A DNA stretch of 35,078 nucleotides from Nitrospinota bacterium (GTDB taxonomy: Bacteria > Nitrospinota > Nitrospinia > JACRGO01): the NCBI GenBank assembly GCA_016212295.1, contig JACRGO010000115.1, positions 1 to 35,078 of the forward strand, given 5' to 3'. The translations under genes and the position numbers were made by a program. Shown here piece by piece: positions 1 through 7,078 of the stretch. The stretch's first letter is position 1. Every line of letters begins with the position of its first letter. The notes below the pieces were generated by a model, which was not told the origin of the DNA, did no database searches, and was given only the letters and a program-made list of their open reading frames with translations.

Positions 1-84
1 GGCCAAGTGCCTAGCACAGGCTTCGTCTGTAGAAAAATCTTTCTGAAAATCCAATAGGCTCCGCTCTTTGTACGATTTCGCCAT
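1..84 (-). CDS. IS1595-family transposase, N-terminal fragment cut by the window edge
   Basis: The reverse strand from 84 reads 28 codons to the window edge, starting MAKSYKERSLLDFQKDFSTD and continuing EACARHLA. The pattern LLDFQ-x-x-FSTDEAC is the usual start of IS1595-type transposases, where a CxxC zinc ribbon and a DDE-like domain would follow to the left of the window. A modest purine-rich ribosome site (GAGGG) lies about 7 bases before the ATG. Its position at the left boundary of the signalling and magnetosome block is consistent with a mobile-element border. Only the first 28 residues are visible, so the family call rests on this short motif and intactness cannot be judged. Confidence 0.6.
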   Translation of the reverse strand, partial: MAKSYKERSLLDFQKDFSTDEACARHLA

Positions 85-160
85 TGCAATACCCTCTTGC
101 AACAGAGTATATCAAATTAGGAGCTAACTGGATAGGCATATTAAATTATTCTGTTTTTTT

Positions 161-210
161 TTCGTGTCATTTCGTGTATTTCGTGGGCTATCTTTCTTGC
201 ATTTCGTGGT
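161..210. repeat. Family D repeat arm (TTTCGTGTATTTCGTGG words)
   Basis: A one-armed, T-rich copy of the CGTGTATTTCGTG repeat that also occurs as full hairpins at 10301-10360 and 12238-12302. It fills the gap between the transposase fragment and the coiled-coil gene. No gene is seen in 85-219. Confidence 0.7.
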
Positions 211-219
211 TTGTTTTTT

Positions 220-1524
220 TTAAAAATCATTCTCGACCTTCAGATGGCGGCCCTTGAAATTCTGGAGCCTGGATTTTTCAACAAACTTGGCCAGTTCCGC
301 TCCTTGGGATTCCGGGAGATCGGGCGCGGCAACAGTCAAAAGAATTCTGTAATCGTATCTCCCGTCCGTATTCGGCCTGATGTCCCTTACCTCGGCCCGG
401 CCACCAAGAGCGCCGGAATCCGGGAGATGGAACATGACGCCGGGTAAAGTATTGCCTGGCCTCATGGCCTCGTTTCCACGTTTGACAAGAATGCCCAGCT
501 CGGATTCGGTGAGGTCGTACAACAGGCCGGTTTCGATAATCCCCTTCAGCTTTACCTCAATTTGTTGATCCGCGAGGAATACCCTTTGTCCGCCGCGCGC
601 GTCAATACTTTCCCTGGGCGGCAACGCGGGCTTGGCGGGCTTTATAGGCAGCGTGGTGACAGTGGCGACCTTCCGCGGAGGTTCAATCTTTTTTTCCTCC
701 GCCGCAGGAGAAGGAATTTGCTTTTTCAAACGTTCCTGTATGGCCTGCTGCGCCGCCGCTTCCTCGGCCTTGAGTTTTTGTTCAAGCTTTTGTTTTTGGC
801 CTTGGGCCCAGGCCATGAGCTTGCCTTTGAGTTCCTCCTCCTTTTTCTTCAGGCTTAGGAGCATGGACTCTTCCTCGGACTTGTATTTGGCCTTGAGTTC
901 CAACAAGTTTTTTTCCGCTTCCGCCTTAAGTTTTTCCTCGACTTCCTCAATCTCTTTTTTCTTTTGCGCAATTTCCCTTTTCTTTTCTTCCAGGTCCTTG
1001 CCAAGGGCTTGCTCTTCCTTCTGAATCTCCTGTTTTCTTTGCTCCAGATTTTTGGCAAGGGCTTCTTCTTCCTCTTTATACTTGGCGATTACTTCATCCG
1101 GGACTTTCCGGGTCACGCTTTCTTCGGAGGACGGCCCTTCTATATGCGCCTGTTCTTCCAGGAATTGGCTGGCCACCTCAATATCGCTTTCCAAGGCGGG
1201 ACGCTCGAACTCCTTCCAGACCTCATACTCCTTTTTAAGCTCTTCAATGGCCCCGCTAACTTTTTCTATTCTTTTTTGGTAAGAGACCACGGAATTCAGC
1301 TTCTTTTCAGTCTTCAGACACTCCTCTTTTTGCTTTTTCAGGGTCTGCTCCAACTCCCCGGCCTTTGAGCCCAAGGCGGAATAGTCCCATCCCGTGCGGT
1401 CCAGTATTGCATTAAGGGATCTTTGCGATTGCTCCAAGGCGGAGCGCTTTTGGGCGAACTCCTTTTCCTGTTGGAGAAGACGGCTTTCAAGGCTATTAAG
1501 TATTTCTTTGGCGGAAGAACTCAT
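220..1524 (-). CDS. Long coiled-coil protein with C-terminal PilZ-like domain
   Basis: A 434-residue protein. Residues 1-275 are almost entirely charged heptad-like sequence rich in K, E, Q and L (for example EEEEALAKNLEQRKQEIQ), predicting a long coiled coil. A proline/lysine linker (about 280-310) follows, then a compact domain from about 315 to the end. The segment YDLTESELGILV, with the following strands GVMFHLP and AEVRDI, looks like a PilZ fold. The classical RxxxR and D/NxSxxG c-di-GMP motifs are not clear, so binding of c-di-GMP cannot be assumed. No signal peptide or membrane segment is seen, so it is probably cytoplasmic. It is the last gene of the minus-strand signalling block. No good ribosome site precedes the ATG, which lies directly beside a family A repeat arm. 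It could be a scaffold or cytoskeletal protein; the function is not known. Confidence 0.7.
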   Translation of the reverse strand: MSSSAKEILNSLESRLLQQEKEFAQKRSALEQSQRSLNAILDRTGWDYSALGSKAGELEQTLKKQKEECLKTEKKLNSVVSYQKRIEKVSGAIEELKKEYEVWKEFERPALESDIEVASQFLEEQAHIEGPSSEESVTRKVPDEVIAKYKEEEEALAKNLEQRKQEIQKEEQALGKDLEEKKREIAQKKKEIEEVEEKLKAEAEKNLLELKAKYKSEEESMLLSLKKKEEELKGKLMAWAQGQKQKLEQKLKAEEAAAQQAIQERLKKQIPSPAAEEKKIEPPRKVATVTTLPIKPAKPALPPRESIDARGGQRVFLADQQIEVKLKGIIETGLLYDLTESELGILVKRGNEAMRPGNTLPGVMFHLPDSGALGGRAEVRDIRPNTDGRYDYRILLTVAAPDLPESQGAELAKFVEKSRLQNFKGRHLKVENDF

Positions 1525-1530
1525 AAAATC

Positions 1531-1985
1531 AAGTGACTAAAGTTTCAAGTGAACTAAAGTGACTAAAGTTAAGGTGTATCACTTTTTCCCAATGGATGAA
1601 AAAAGGGCCAGCAACTCACCACATTCTGCGTATTCATTTTTAATTTATCCCACGATAACCATTTCATATCTGTAATCACTTCCAACCAATATTGAGTTTC
1701 ACTCGCTTCACTTTCACATATTTTTATCTTATTTTTAAAATCAGCTCTGCTTCTCGCGCGGTTAGCTTCTCTATAATTAGCGCCTACAGAAGTCCCACAC
1801 TTGGTTATCTGATTTTTTAAAACCTTACCTTCCGGAGTATTAGGAAGTTTTGTCGACAACCGTATTATTGCAACCGCGAGTTTTCGTGTCCGTTTTTCAA
1901 GTTCCTTAGAAAAATCTTTATTATCCACTACGTTAATCCACTTATAACTTTAGTCACTTTAGCTCACTTGAAACTTTAGTCACTT
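1531..1985. mobile_element. 455-bp unit: 40-bp inverted repeats enclosing a four-helix-bundle gene
   Basis: The left arm 1531-1570 and right arm 1946-1985 are reverse complements over 40 bases with a single mismatch. Both are made of family A words (AAGTGACTAAAGTTTCAAG). The 375 bases between hold only the four-helix-bundle gene. The same arms occur as gene-free hairpins elsewhere, for example 23862-23977. The structure suggests a mobile or formerly mobile unit, or a processed RNA hairpin with the gene in its loop. No target-site duplication was identified. Confidence 0.6.
1569..1928 (-). CDS. Four-helix-bundle protein (S23/IVP family), frameshifted C-terminus
   Basis: The 119-residue product has the family hallmarks: a first helix with KLAVAIIRLSTKLPNTPEG, then ITKCGTSVGANYREANRARS and FKNKIKICESEASETQYWLEV. 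The family was first noticed in intervening sequences of 23S rRNA and is not a true ribosomal protein; its molecular role is unknown. The start is GTG with no clear ribosome site. The end is odd: after residue ~100 the frame reads VVSCWPFFHPLGKSDTP, whereas one frame over the DNA encodes GELLALFSSIGKK and a stop at 1579-1581, the typical family ending. A one-base deletion near 1612-1630 is the simplest explanation. The gene sits exactly between two 40-bp inverted repeats. The fold should largely survive the altered tail. Confidence 0.8.
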   Translation of the reverse strand: MDNKDFSKELEKRTRKLAVAIIRLSTKLPNTPEGKVLKNQITKCGTSVGANYREANRARSRADFKNKIKICESEASETQYWLEVITDMKWLSWDKLKMNTQNVVSCWPFFHPLGKSDTP

Positions 1986-1994
1986 TCTTTTTAC

Positions 1995-2450
1995 TTAATA
2001 CGCCATTGTTTCCAACTCTATTTTTCCTGTCCCTATATAAAACTTCAGGTTCCTGGGCAAATTTCCTCCTGTTGCCTCCTTATCAATTGCCAAGCCATTG
2101 GCCTGAATGGCCTCCACCGCCGCGTCCCTGATTTTTTTTCCAAAACTGAAAAGAGGATTTGCAGCAACGCCTGCCCCTCCAACAATTTTCACGGACAAGG
2201 ATGAAAGGTCAGCTCCCAATTCCTTCATTTTTTTTAGGAGTACCGGAACTCCGGTTTTTGGGTGAGCCTCCGCCTTGGATTCATCCTTGGATGGAGAAGG
2301 AAGGATGAAGTGGGCCGCGCCTCCAACGTGGTTGGCGCAATCATACACCACCATTGCAATACCCGCCCCGATGGAGCGAACAATTATTACCTCCTTCGGG
2401 TCCTTGCCCGCATGGCACTGTCCTGGTTTCAGTTCGACGTCGTTAGACAT
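1995..2450 (-). CDS. CheD-like protein 1, catalytic cysteine missing
   Basis: The 151 residues align along their length with CheD, the chemoreceptor glutamine deamidase that also binds CheC. The shared segments are the strand-turn before YDCANHVGGAAHFILP, then VPVLLKKMKELGA, VKIVGGAG, FGKKIRDAAVEAI, ATGGN and TGKIELE. In CheD the active site is Thr-Cys-His. Here the aligned residues are Val24, Gly30 and His47, so the nucleophile is absent and deamidation is very unlikely. The fold probably serves as a binding module. It is the first of three such paralogues in the window, each near an HDOD protein and a receiver protein. No strong ribosome site precedes the ATG, which abuts a family B repeat. 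The family assignment is firm; the role in signalling is inference. Confidence 0.85.
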   Translation of the reverse strand: MSNDVELKPGQCHAGKDPKEVIIVRSIGAGIAMVVYDCANHVGGAAHFILPSPSKDESKAEAHPKTGVPVLLKKMKELGADLSSLSVKIVGGAGVAANPLFSFGKKIRDAAVEAIQANGLAIDKEATGGNLPRNLKFYIGTGKIELETMAY

Positions 2451-2472
2451 TGCGTTTACAATTTTAAATGTC

Positions 2473-2592
2473 TTTGATTCAAAATCATTGAAAATTGAAA
2501 ATTGTTAATTTCAAATTGAAAATTTGGAACATTGCATACACGCCTTCTCTATCAATTTGCAATTTTAAATTTGCAATTTACAATTTTCAATG
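2473..2592. repeat. Family B palindromic repeat with loop
   Basis: The left arm CATTGAAAATTGAAAATTG (from 2488) is roughly complementary to the right arm CAATTTGCAATTTTAAATTTG (from 2554). The loop GGAACATTGC...TATCAAT resembles loops of other family B copies at 6068-6188, 7079-7165 and 8661-8764. Confidence 0.75.
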
Positions 2593-2601
2593 TCTCTGGC
2601 A

Positions 2602-2973
2602 TTATTCACCACAGGCTTTCTTACCCTTTTTCTTTGCGGTTGCAACGGATTGCCCAATAATATTACATAGCTGATTACATTCGTCTAAAATTGCATCTAC
2701 CTTGTTTCCTGGAAGTAATTGAGCCTTAATTATAAAACGAAGCCACAAACGAGACTCTCGTAATTCTTTAAGGCAAATGCTCAGTTTATGGCTGAAATCA
2801 GCACGACTTTCAGCCGCGCATCCCTCTTCGTAATTTGGAGACGGAGACGTGCCGCAACGTAACAATTGGCCTCCAATATGAGTTCCTAAACGTGTACTTG
2901 GAAGCGCATCTACAAGCTTTCCTATCCGTACCGCAAAATCCAGCAGTCTATTTGAAAGTTCTTCCGGCGTCAT
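2602..2973 (-). CDS. Four-helix-bundle protein (S23/IVP family)
   Basis: The 123-residue protein shows the family pattern: LLDFAVRIGKLVDALPSTRLG in helix 1, then LLRCGTSPSPNYEEGCAAES, ADFSHKLSICLKELRESRLW and a final helix with DECNQLCNIIGQSVATAKK. It looks intact. It is a different subtype from the copy at 1569-1928 and only distantly similar to it. Family B repeats lie directly on both sides: the full hairpin 2473-2592 on the left and arms from 2981 on the right. No ribosome site is visible before the ATG. It separates CheD-like 1 from HDOD 1, so it probably inserted into the signalling block. Its molecular role is unknown. Confidence 0.85.
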   Translation of the reverse strand: MTPEELSNRLLDFAVRIGKLVDALPSTRLGTHIGGQLLRCGTSPSPNYEEGCAAESRADFSHKLSICLKELRESRLWLRFIIKAQLLPGNKVDAILDECNQLCNIIGQSVATAKKKGKKACGE

Positions 2974-2980
2974 TTTTCAC

Positions 2981-3081
2981 AATCAATTTGCAATTTTAAA
3001 TTTGCAATTTAAAATGCTTTTGACTCAAAAAAATGAAAAACCATTGAAAATTGTCAATTTCAAATTGAAAATTTACAATGC
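2981..3081. repeat. Family B palindromic repeat
   Basis: CAATTTGCAATTTTAAATTTG (2984 onward) is followed by an inverted arm around 3042-3080 (CATTGAAAATTGTCAATTTC). It separates the four-helix-bundle gene from HDOD 1. Confidence 0.7.
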
Positions 3082-3086
3082 CTCTT

Positions 3087-3941
3087 CTACGCAACAAACT
3101 GCTGAACCATATCCTGCGCGGTCAGCACATATTCGGAATAAAGAAGCATGTCTCTTTCGTCAATTTTCAAAAGGGCCATGGCCTTTTCATCTATTGAGTA
3201 ATGCAAACCATCCACGCCAAGTCCAGCCCCCATTCCAAGGCAGACCACGTCGCTTATGTGGATTATGCCGACCAGCTTCTGGTGCTCAACTGGCGCGGAA
3301 CTGGGATTATGGTGGCGTCTGACAGCTTCCACAAGGTCCGCTGGAAAGTTCCACTTCTCGGCTATTTTCCCTCCGATTTCCTGATGGTCGAAGCCCAAGA
3401 CCTCTTTTTCCGCTTGATTGAAATTAATTTTTTTCTCCTTCACCAGCGCCACGATCTCTTCAAAATATGAACCCAGATACCTGGCGCAAATCACTTTTCC
3501 TATATCGTGGATGATTCCCGCAGTGAAGGCCACTTCCTTTAAAGGCTTGGCCTTCAACTCCGCGATGGTCCCGGCCAAAAAGGCGGAAGTAAGCGCGGCT
3601 TCCCATAGTCCGCCAGGACCCATTAAATATTCATCCGTGCCTTTTTTAAGCGTGCCCTGCATTGCGAAGGAGACCACCAGGTTCCGCACGGCCTTCAGCC
3701 CTAGCATGGCAATGGCGTGCTGCGCGGAATCCACTTTTTTCGCCAGCCCGTAATATGGAGAGTTGCAAAGCCGCAGGATGCTGGCTGTCAGGGCCTGGTC
3801 CGCCATGATTATCTCAGCCAAGCTCAAGGCCGAGCTGCCTTCGCTCTCCGCCATATGCAACGCCTTCATTGCAATCGCGGGCAAGGGAGGAAGCTCGTCT
3901 ATGTCATTAACTAAATTTTCCAGGGAAGGCTTTATTGACAT
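3087..3941 (-). CDS. HDOD-domain signalling protein 1
   Basis: The 284-residue protein is one HDOD domain over most of its length. It starts DIDELPPLPAIAMKAL, typical of HDOD, followed by the helical repeat ILRLCNSPYYG and the LGLKAVRNLV segment. HDIGK is retained at about 145-149, with a later RRHHNP. HDOD proteins are HD-superfamily relatives usually considered non-catalytic adaptors in bacterial signal transduction, although an HD pair and later histidines are visible here. A strong AGGAG ribosome site lies 5 bases before the ATG. It is closely similar to HDOD 2 (6216-7070) and less so to HDOD 3 (8776-9633). It ends in VQQFVA, close to VEQFVS of HDOD 2. It is probably cytoplasmic and acts with the neighbouring CheD-like and receiver proteins; no output domain is attached. 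Confidence 0.92.
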   Translation of the reverse strand: MSIKPSLENLVNDIDELPPLPAIAMKALHMAESEGSSALSLAEIIMADQALTASILRLCNSPYYGLAKKVDSAQHAIAMLGLKAVRNLVVSFAMQGTLKKGTDEYLMGPGGLWEAALTSAFLAGTIAELKAKPLKEVAFTAGIIHDIGKVICARYLGSYFEEIVALVKEKKINFNQAEKEVLGFDHQEIGGKIAEKWNFPADLVEAVRRHHNPSSAPVEHQKLVGIIHISDVVCLGMGAGLGVDGLHYSIDEKAMALLKIDERDMLLYSEYVLTAQDMVQQFVA

Positions 3942-3967
3942 GGATGCTCCTAATTAAAAACTCCTGT

Positions 3968-4705
3968 TTAAAAACCATATTGCAAGGCGGCCCTCAAGGT
4001 AAAATCATCACTTACACCGGTAAGTCCGAAAGCGGTTCCCAAGCTGAAGTTAATGTTCCTGGTTACCGCAATATCCAGATTGGGCAGGAGATAGTGGCCC
4101 TGCCTGTTCATAAAGCGCATGTCCCTGGCTTCTCCAAGGGAGCCGTGGAACTCCAGGTTGAAGCCCACCCTGTCGGTTAGCCCGAACATAATGGCGTTGG
4201 CGTAGCCAAGGGTAGGTCCCGCCAGGGGAGTACCGCCGGGCGCGGACAATTCCTTCACTATTATCGGGCCGATAACAATGGAAAACCTTTCAAAATTCTT
4301 TTCAAAAATAGGGCGGAATTCAATGGTGTCCGCGGCGTTCCCGCCTCCGTACATATCCATCTGGTTATTTATTGCCAAGGCAAGTTCAATATTCAATCTG
4401 AAATCCACGAAATATTGGCCCTTTTCAAAAAAGGCAAAATTGAACTCCGTTTTCAGCGCGTTTAATTCGTTTACTTCTCCCGCAAGATAAGCGTAATCGA
4501 AGTAGAGAGACTGGCACCACCATTTCGTGAAGCTATGCTCGATTTCTATCTCGTGCATGAATGGGTTGCCTCCGCTCCTGTCGCCTTCCGGCCCTTGGAT
4601 ATAGTCGAAATTGTAGGTAGCCACCGTCTGCCCCAAATCCGGAAGATCATAGGTGTATAGTTTCAGGTGCCCCGCCTCCACGGAAGATACGGCCAGAAAA
4701 AGCAC
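3968..4705 (-). CDS. Outer-membrane beta-barrel-like protein; start disrupted by a one-base shift
   Basis: The open frame, with a GTG at 4705, gives 245 residues rich in alternating strand-like sequence with many aromatics, ending in LQYGF. A C-terminal phenylalanine is typical of outer-membrane barrels. The N-terminus reads VLFLAVSSVEA, the end of a signal peptide with an A-type cleavage site. The expected beginning is present one frame away: an ATG at 4755-4757 with GGGAG before it gives MK- and then stops, but removing one base yields MKIKKLSGKTLSITG running into the open frame. So either one base was inserted near 4748-4754, or translation starts at a rare codon such as ATT. It lies between receiver 1 and HDOD 1. 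The family is not recognised; the barrel topology is inference. Confidence 0.65.
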   Translation of the reverse strand: MLFLAVSSVEAGHLKLYTYDLPDLGQTVATYNFDYIQGPEGDRSGGNPFMHEIEIEHSFTKWWCQSLYFDYAYLAGEVNELNALKTEFNFAFFEKGQYFVDFRLNIELALAINNQMDMYGGGNAADTIEFRPIFEKNFERFSIVIGPIIVKELSAPGGTPLAGPTLGYANAIMFGLTDRVGFNLEFHGSLGEARDMRFMNRQGHYLLPNLDIAVTRNINFSLGTAFGLTGVSDDFTLRAALQYGF

Positions 4706-4810
4706 CAGAATTCCAGTGATTGATAATGTTTTTCCCGATAATTTCTTAATCTTTCATCTTCTCCCAAAAATTACAATGGCCAGTGGCTAATGACTTCGCA
4801 CAACGGGCGT

Positions 4811-4851
4811 AAATTTTCAATTTACAATTGTCAATTTTAAATTTGCAATTT
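4811..4851. repeat. Family B repeat, single arm
   Basis: AAATTTTCAATTTACAATTG and the following TTTAAATTTGCAATTT are family B words without a clear partner arm. They lie just downstream of receiver gene 1. Confidence 0.6.
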
Positions 4852-4866
4852 CCTTCTTTATCGGCA

Positions 4867-5409
4867 TTACAGCCCCTTGATCTTTATGCATTTATTCTCC
4901 CGCAACTGCCGGGCACGCTCCAAGGCAGCCTTAATACGTTCCGCTTCCTTCTGAATCGTCTCCAGCAGATTTTCAGCGCCTACCTTGTCAAAAAGTTCCG
5001 CCATGAGTTCATTAAGCTTCCATGCCTCATCGAATTTCTCCTTGAGCCTCAGCATACTGCGTACCCTGGCCATCAGGGCCAATTGGTCGCAAGGCTTGAC
5101 AATATATTCGTCAGCTCCTGATTCCGTCAGTCCTCTCTCGATGCTTTCACTTTCCGGCAAGGCGGAAAGAATTATAATGGGAATAAAGGAATCCTTTTCT
5201 ATTTCCCTGATTCGCCGGATGGCCTCAAACCCGTCCATTTCCGGCATCATCAGGTCCATGAGGATCAGATCAAAGGATTCTTTTTTGACCTTTTCCACCG
5301 CATCTTTTCCGTTGAACACGCACACGGTTTCATGCCCGGCTGATTCCATATATCTCTGGACTATTTCATTAAAGTCCACTTCATCATCGACTATCAGTAT
5401 CCTTGCCAT
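4867..5409 (-). CDS. Stand-alone response regulator 1 (receiver plus helical tail)
   Basis: The 180 residues open with a canonical receiver domain: MARILIVDDE with the acidic pair at 8-9, phospho-acceptor Asp52 in LILMDLMMPEMDG, a Ser in IIILSA and the conserved Lys in YIVKPCD. After about residue 125 there is a charged helical tail, probably a coiled coil, without a DNA-binding or enzymatic domain. It would relay phosphorylation by protein contacts. A good AAGGAG site sits 5 bases before the ATG. It belongs to a set of three paralogous receivers (also 7194-7829 and 7988-8620), each near an HDOD and a CheD-like gene. Its tail is shorter than and unlike the other two. No histidine kinase is present in the window, so its phosphodonor must be encoded elsewhere. 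Confidence 0.93.
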   Translation of the reverse strand: MARILIVDDEVDFNEIVQRYMESAGHETVCVFNGKDAVEKVKKESFDLILMDLMMPEMDGFEAIRRIREIEKDSFIPIIILSALPESESIERGLTESGADEYIVKPCDQLALMARVRSMLRLKEKFDEAWKLNELMAELFDKVGAENLLETIQKEAERIKAALERARQLRENKCIKIKGL

Positions 5410-5425
5410 GAATTCTCCTTAGCTG

Positions 5426-5539
5426 AGTGACTAAAGTGAGCTAAAGTTTCAAGTGCTTAAAGTTGTTGAAGTTTTTTTTATTAAAAAGAAACCTACAAAA
5501 ACTTTAGTCACTTTAGTTCACTTGACACTTTAGTCACTT
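5426..5539. repeat. Family A hairpin repeat
   Basis: The left arm AGTGACTAAAGTGAGCTAAA (5426 on) and right arm ending at 5539 (ACTTTAGTCACTT) are imperfect reverse complements around a roughly 35-base loop that begins GTTGTTGAAG. It lies between CheD-like 2 and receiver 1. Confidence 0.8.
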
Positions 5540-5554
5540 GTTTTTAGACTTTAG

Positions 5555-6013
5555 TCAATACGTCACCGTCTGAAGCGCCACTTTTCCTGTGCCAATGGAA
5601 AACTTCACGCTTCTTTTGTGGCTGCCTCCGGTATCCTCCTTGGCCAGGGTCAACCCCACCTCTTTTAGGGCCGCCACCGTAGCGTCTCTGTTTTTTCTGC
5701 CAAAACTTAAAATCGTGGGAGCGTTATGGAGATCCGCTCCTCCGATCATTTTCACGGACAGAGAGGCCGTGTCCGCTCCCAGTTCCTTCATCTTTTTCAG
5801 GAGATTGGGCAAGCCGGCTCCAGGAAAGGTGTCCGCCTTGGAAGTATCTTGGGGCGGCATGGAGATAGTAAACAGGCCCGCGCCCCCGACGCGGTTTTTT
5901 TCGTCATACAAAAGAAGCGCAATACCAACGCCCACGGAATGAATGACGATATCATCCGTTGGAGTCTTGTCGGCAATGCAACGACCGGGTTGTAAAACTA
6001 TTTCTTTATTCAT
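5555..6013 (-). CDS. CheD-like protein 2, whole catalytic triad missing
   Basis: The 152-residue paralogue of CheD-like 1 has the same layout: YDEKNRVGGAG after the first strands, LPNLLKKMKELGAD, VKMIGGAD, FGRKNRDATVAALKEVGL, EDTGG and TGKVALQ. At the positions of the CheD Thr-Cys-His active site it has Ile24, Gly30 and Leu47. All three catalytic residues are lost while the fold residues are kept, which argues for selection as a non-enzymatic binding protein. It starts at ATG 6013 with only a weak GAAG site. It lies downstream of HDOD 2 and upstream of receiver 1, flanked by repeats on both sides. Possible partners are the HDOD or receiver proteins, or a CheC-like protein or chemoreceptors encoded elsewhere. 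Confidence 0.85.
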   Translation of the reverse strand: MNKEIVLQPGRCIADKTPTDDIVIHSVGVGIALLLYDEKNRVGGAGLFTISMPPQDTSKADTFPGAGLPNLLKKMKELGADTASLSVKMIGGADLHNAPTILSFGRKNRDATVAALKEVGLTLAKEDTGGSHKRSVKFSIGTGKVALQTVTY

Positions 6014-6016
6014 GGC

Positions 6017-6188
6017 TTCATCAATTCACAATTTTAAATTTGCAATTTGCAATTTTAAATGCCTTGATTCAAAATCATTGAAAATTGAAAATTGTTAATT
6101 TTAAATTGAAAATTTTAAACATTGAAACATTGCCGCAAGCTGGCTTCATCAATTTACAATTTCAAATTTGCAATTTTCAATTTGAAAT
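6017..6188. repeat. Two adjacent family B repeats
   Basis: A single arm (6023-6060, CAATTCACAATTTTAAATTTG) is followed by a full hairpin 6068-6188. The loop 6118-6152 (AAACATTGAAACATTGCCGC onward) is nearly identical to the loop of the copy at 7079-7165, so HDOD 2 is bracketed by two copies of the same element. Confidence 0.8.
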
Positions 6189-6215
6189 GCTTCGGTTTTC
6201 TCCGCCTCCTCCTCT

Positions 6216-7070
6216 TCACGAAACAAATTGCTCCACTGTCTCCTGCATGCCCAGCACATACTCGAAGTAACTTTCCATGTCCGCTTCCGTGATGCTCAGC
6301 AGCTTAACGGCGTGTTCGTCCATGGGATAATTCAGCCCGTCTCCTCCTATCCCGATCCCCATGCTCAGGCAAATCACGTCGCTGATGTGGATAATGCTGA
6401 CAAGTTTTTGGTGTTCTGCGGGAGCAAAGCCGGGCGAATGATGATGCCTTACTGATTCCACCAGGTCCTCTGGAAATTTCCATTTTTCCGCTATTTTTCC
6501 CCCTATTTCCGCATGGTCAAACCCAATCACCTCTGTTTCGGCCTTGTTGAAGTTGATTTTTTTGTCGTTCACCATATCTACAATCTCATCAAAAAAAGAA
6601 ATCAGGTGCTTGCTGAGCACCACCTTTCCAATATCGTGAATAATGCCGGCGGTAAAGGCTATGTCCTTTAAAGGGCCGGTCTTGTCACGAGCGATCCTGC
6701 CGGCCAGAAAAGCGGAGTTGACGGCGCTCCTCCAAAGGTCGCCTGGACCCAGCAGATATCCATCCGTCCCTTTTTCCAGCTTGTCCTGGACAGCGAAGGA
6801 GACCACCATGTTCCGGATGGCGCTGAACCCCACCAATGCAATGCCTTGCTGCACGGAATCAACCTTCTGGGGTATCCCGTAGTAGGCGGAGTTGCAGAGC
6901 TTCAGCACATTGGCGGTAAGGCCCTGGTCCGTGCGGATTATTTCCGCCAATTCGGACGCGGAACTGCCGTCGCTGCGGACTATTTCCAGGGCCTTCATTG
7001 CCGCCGCGGGCAAGGAAGGAAGCTCGTCGATGTCCCTTACCACTGTATCAAGAGAAAGCTTTTCAGACAT
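6216..7070 (-). CDS. HDOD-domain signalling protein 2
   Basis: A 284-residue HDOD protein, close to HDOD 1 in sequence and length. It begins MSEKLSLDTVVRDIDELPSLP, keeps the CNSAYYG and VGFSAIRNMVVSF segments, GIIHDIGK in the middle and VRHHHSP towards the end, and finishes VEQFVS. I chose the ATG at 7070; the frame is open further upstream to 7163, but those extra residues are translated family B repeat and not part of the domain. There is little ribosome-site signal before 7070. The gene lies between receiver 2 upstream and CheD-like 2 downstream. As in HDOD 1, the HD pair is present but the protein carries no output domain, so it is probably an adaptor. Its partners are inferred from position only. 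Confidence 0.92.
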   Translation of the reverse strand: MSEKLSLDTVVRDIDELPSLPAAAMKALEIVRSDGSSASELAEIIRTDQGLTANVLKLCNSAYYGIPQKVDSVQQGIALVGFSAIRNMVVSFAVQDKLEKGTDGYLLGPGDLWRSAVNSAFLAGRIARDKTGPLKDIAFTAGIIHDIGKVVLSKHLISFFDEIVDMVNDKKINFNKAETEVIGFDHAEIGGKIAEKWKFPEDLVESVRHHHSPGFAPAEHQKLVSIIHISDVICLSMGIGIGGDGLNYPMDEHAVKLLSITEADMESYFEYVLGMQETVEQFVS

Positions 7071-7078
7071 ATAAGAAC

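Noticed and set aside
562-1368. Several plus-strand frames rich in F, L and S
   Set aside because: They are antisense shadows of the K/E-rich coiled-coil gene.
1569-1928. Ribosomal protein S23
   Set aside because: The family name is historical; these four-helix-bundle proteins were found in rRNA intervening sequences and are not ribosome components.
1995-2450. Active chemoreceptor deamidase CheD
   Set aside because: The catalytic Cys and Thr are absent and no chemoreceptor, CheA or CheC gene is in the window.
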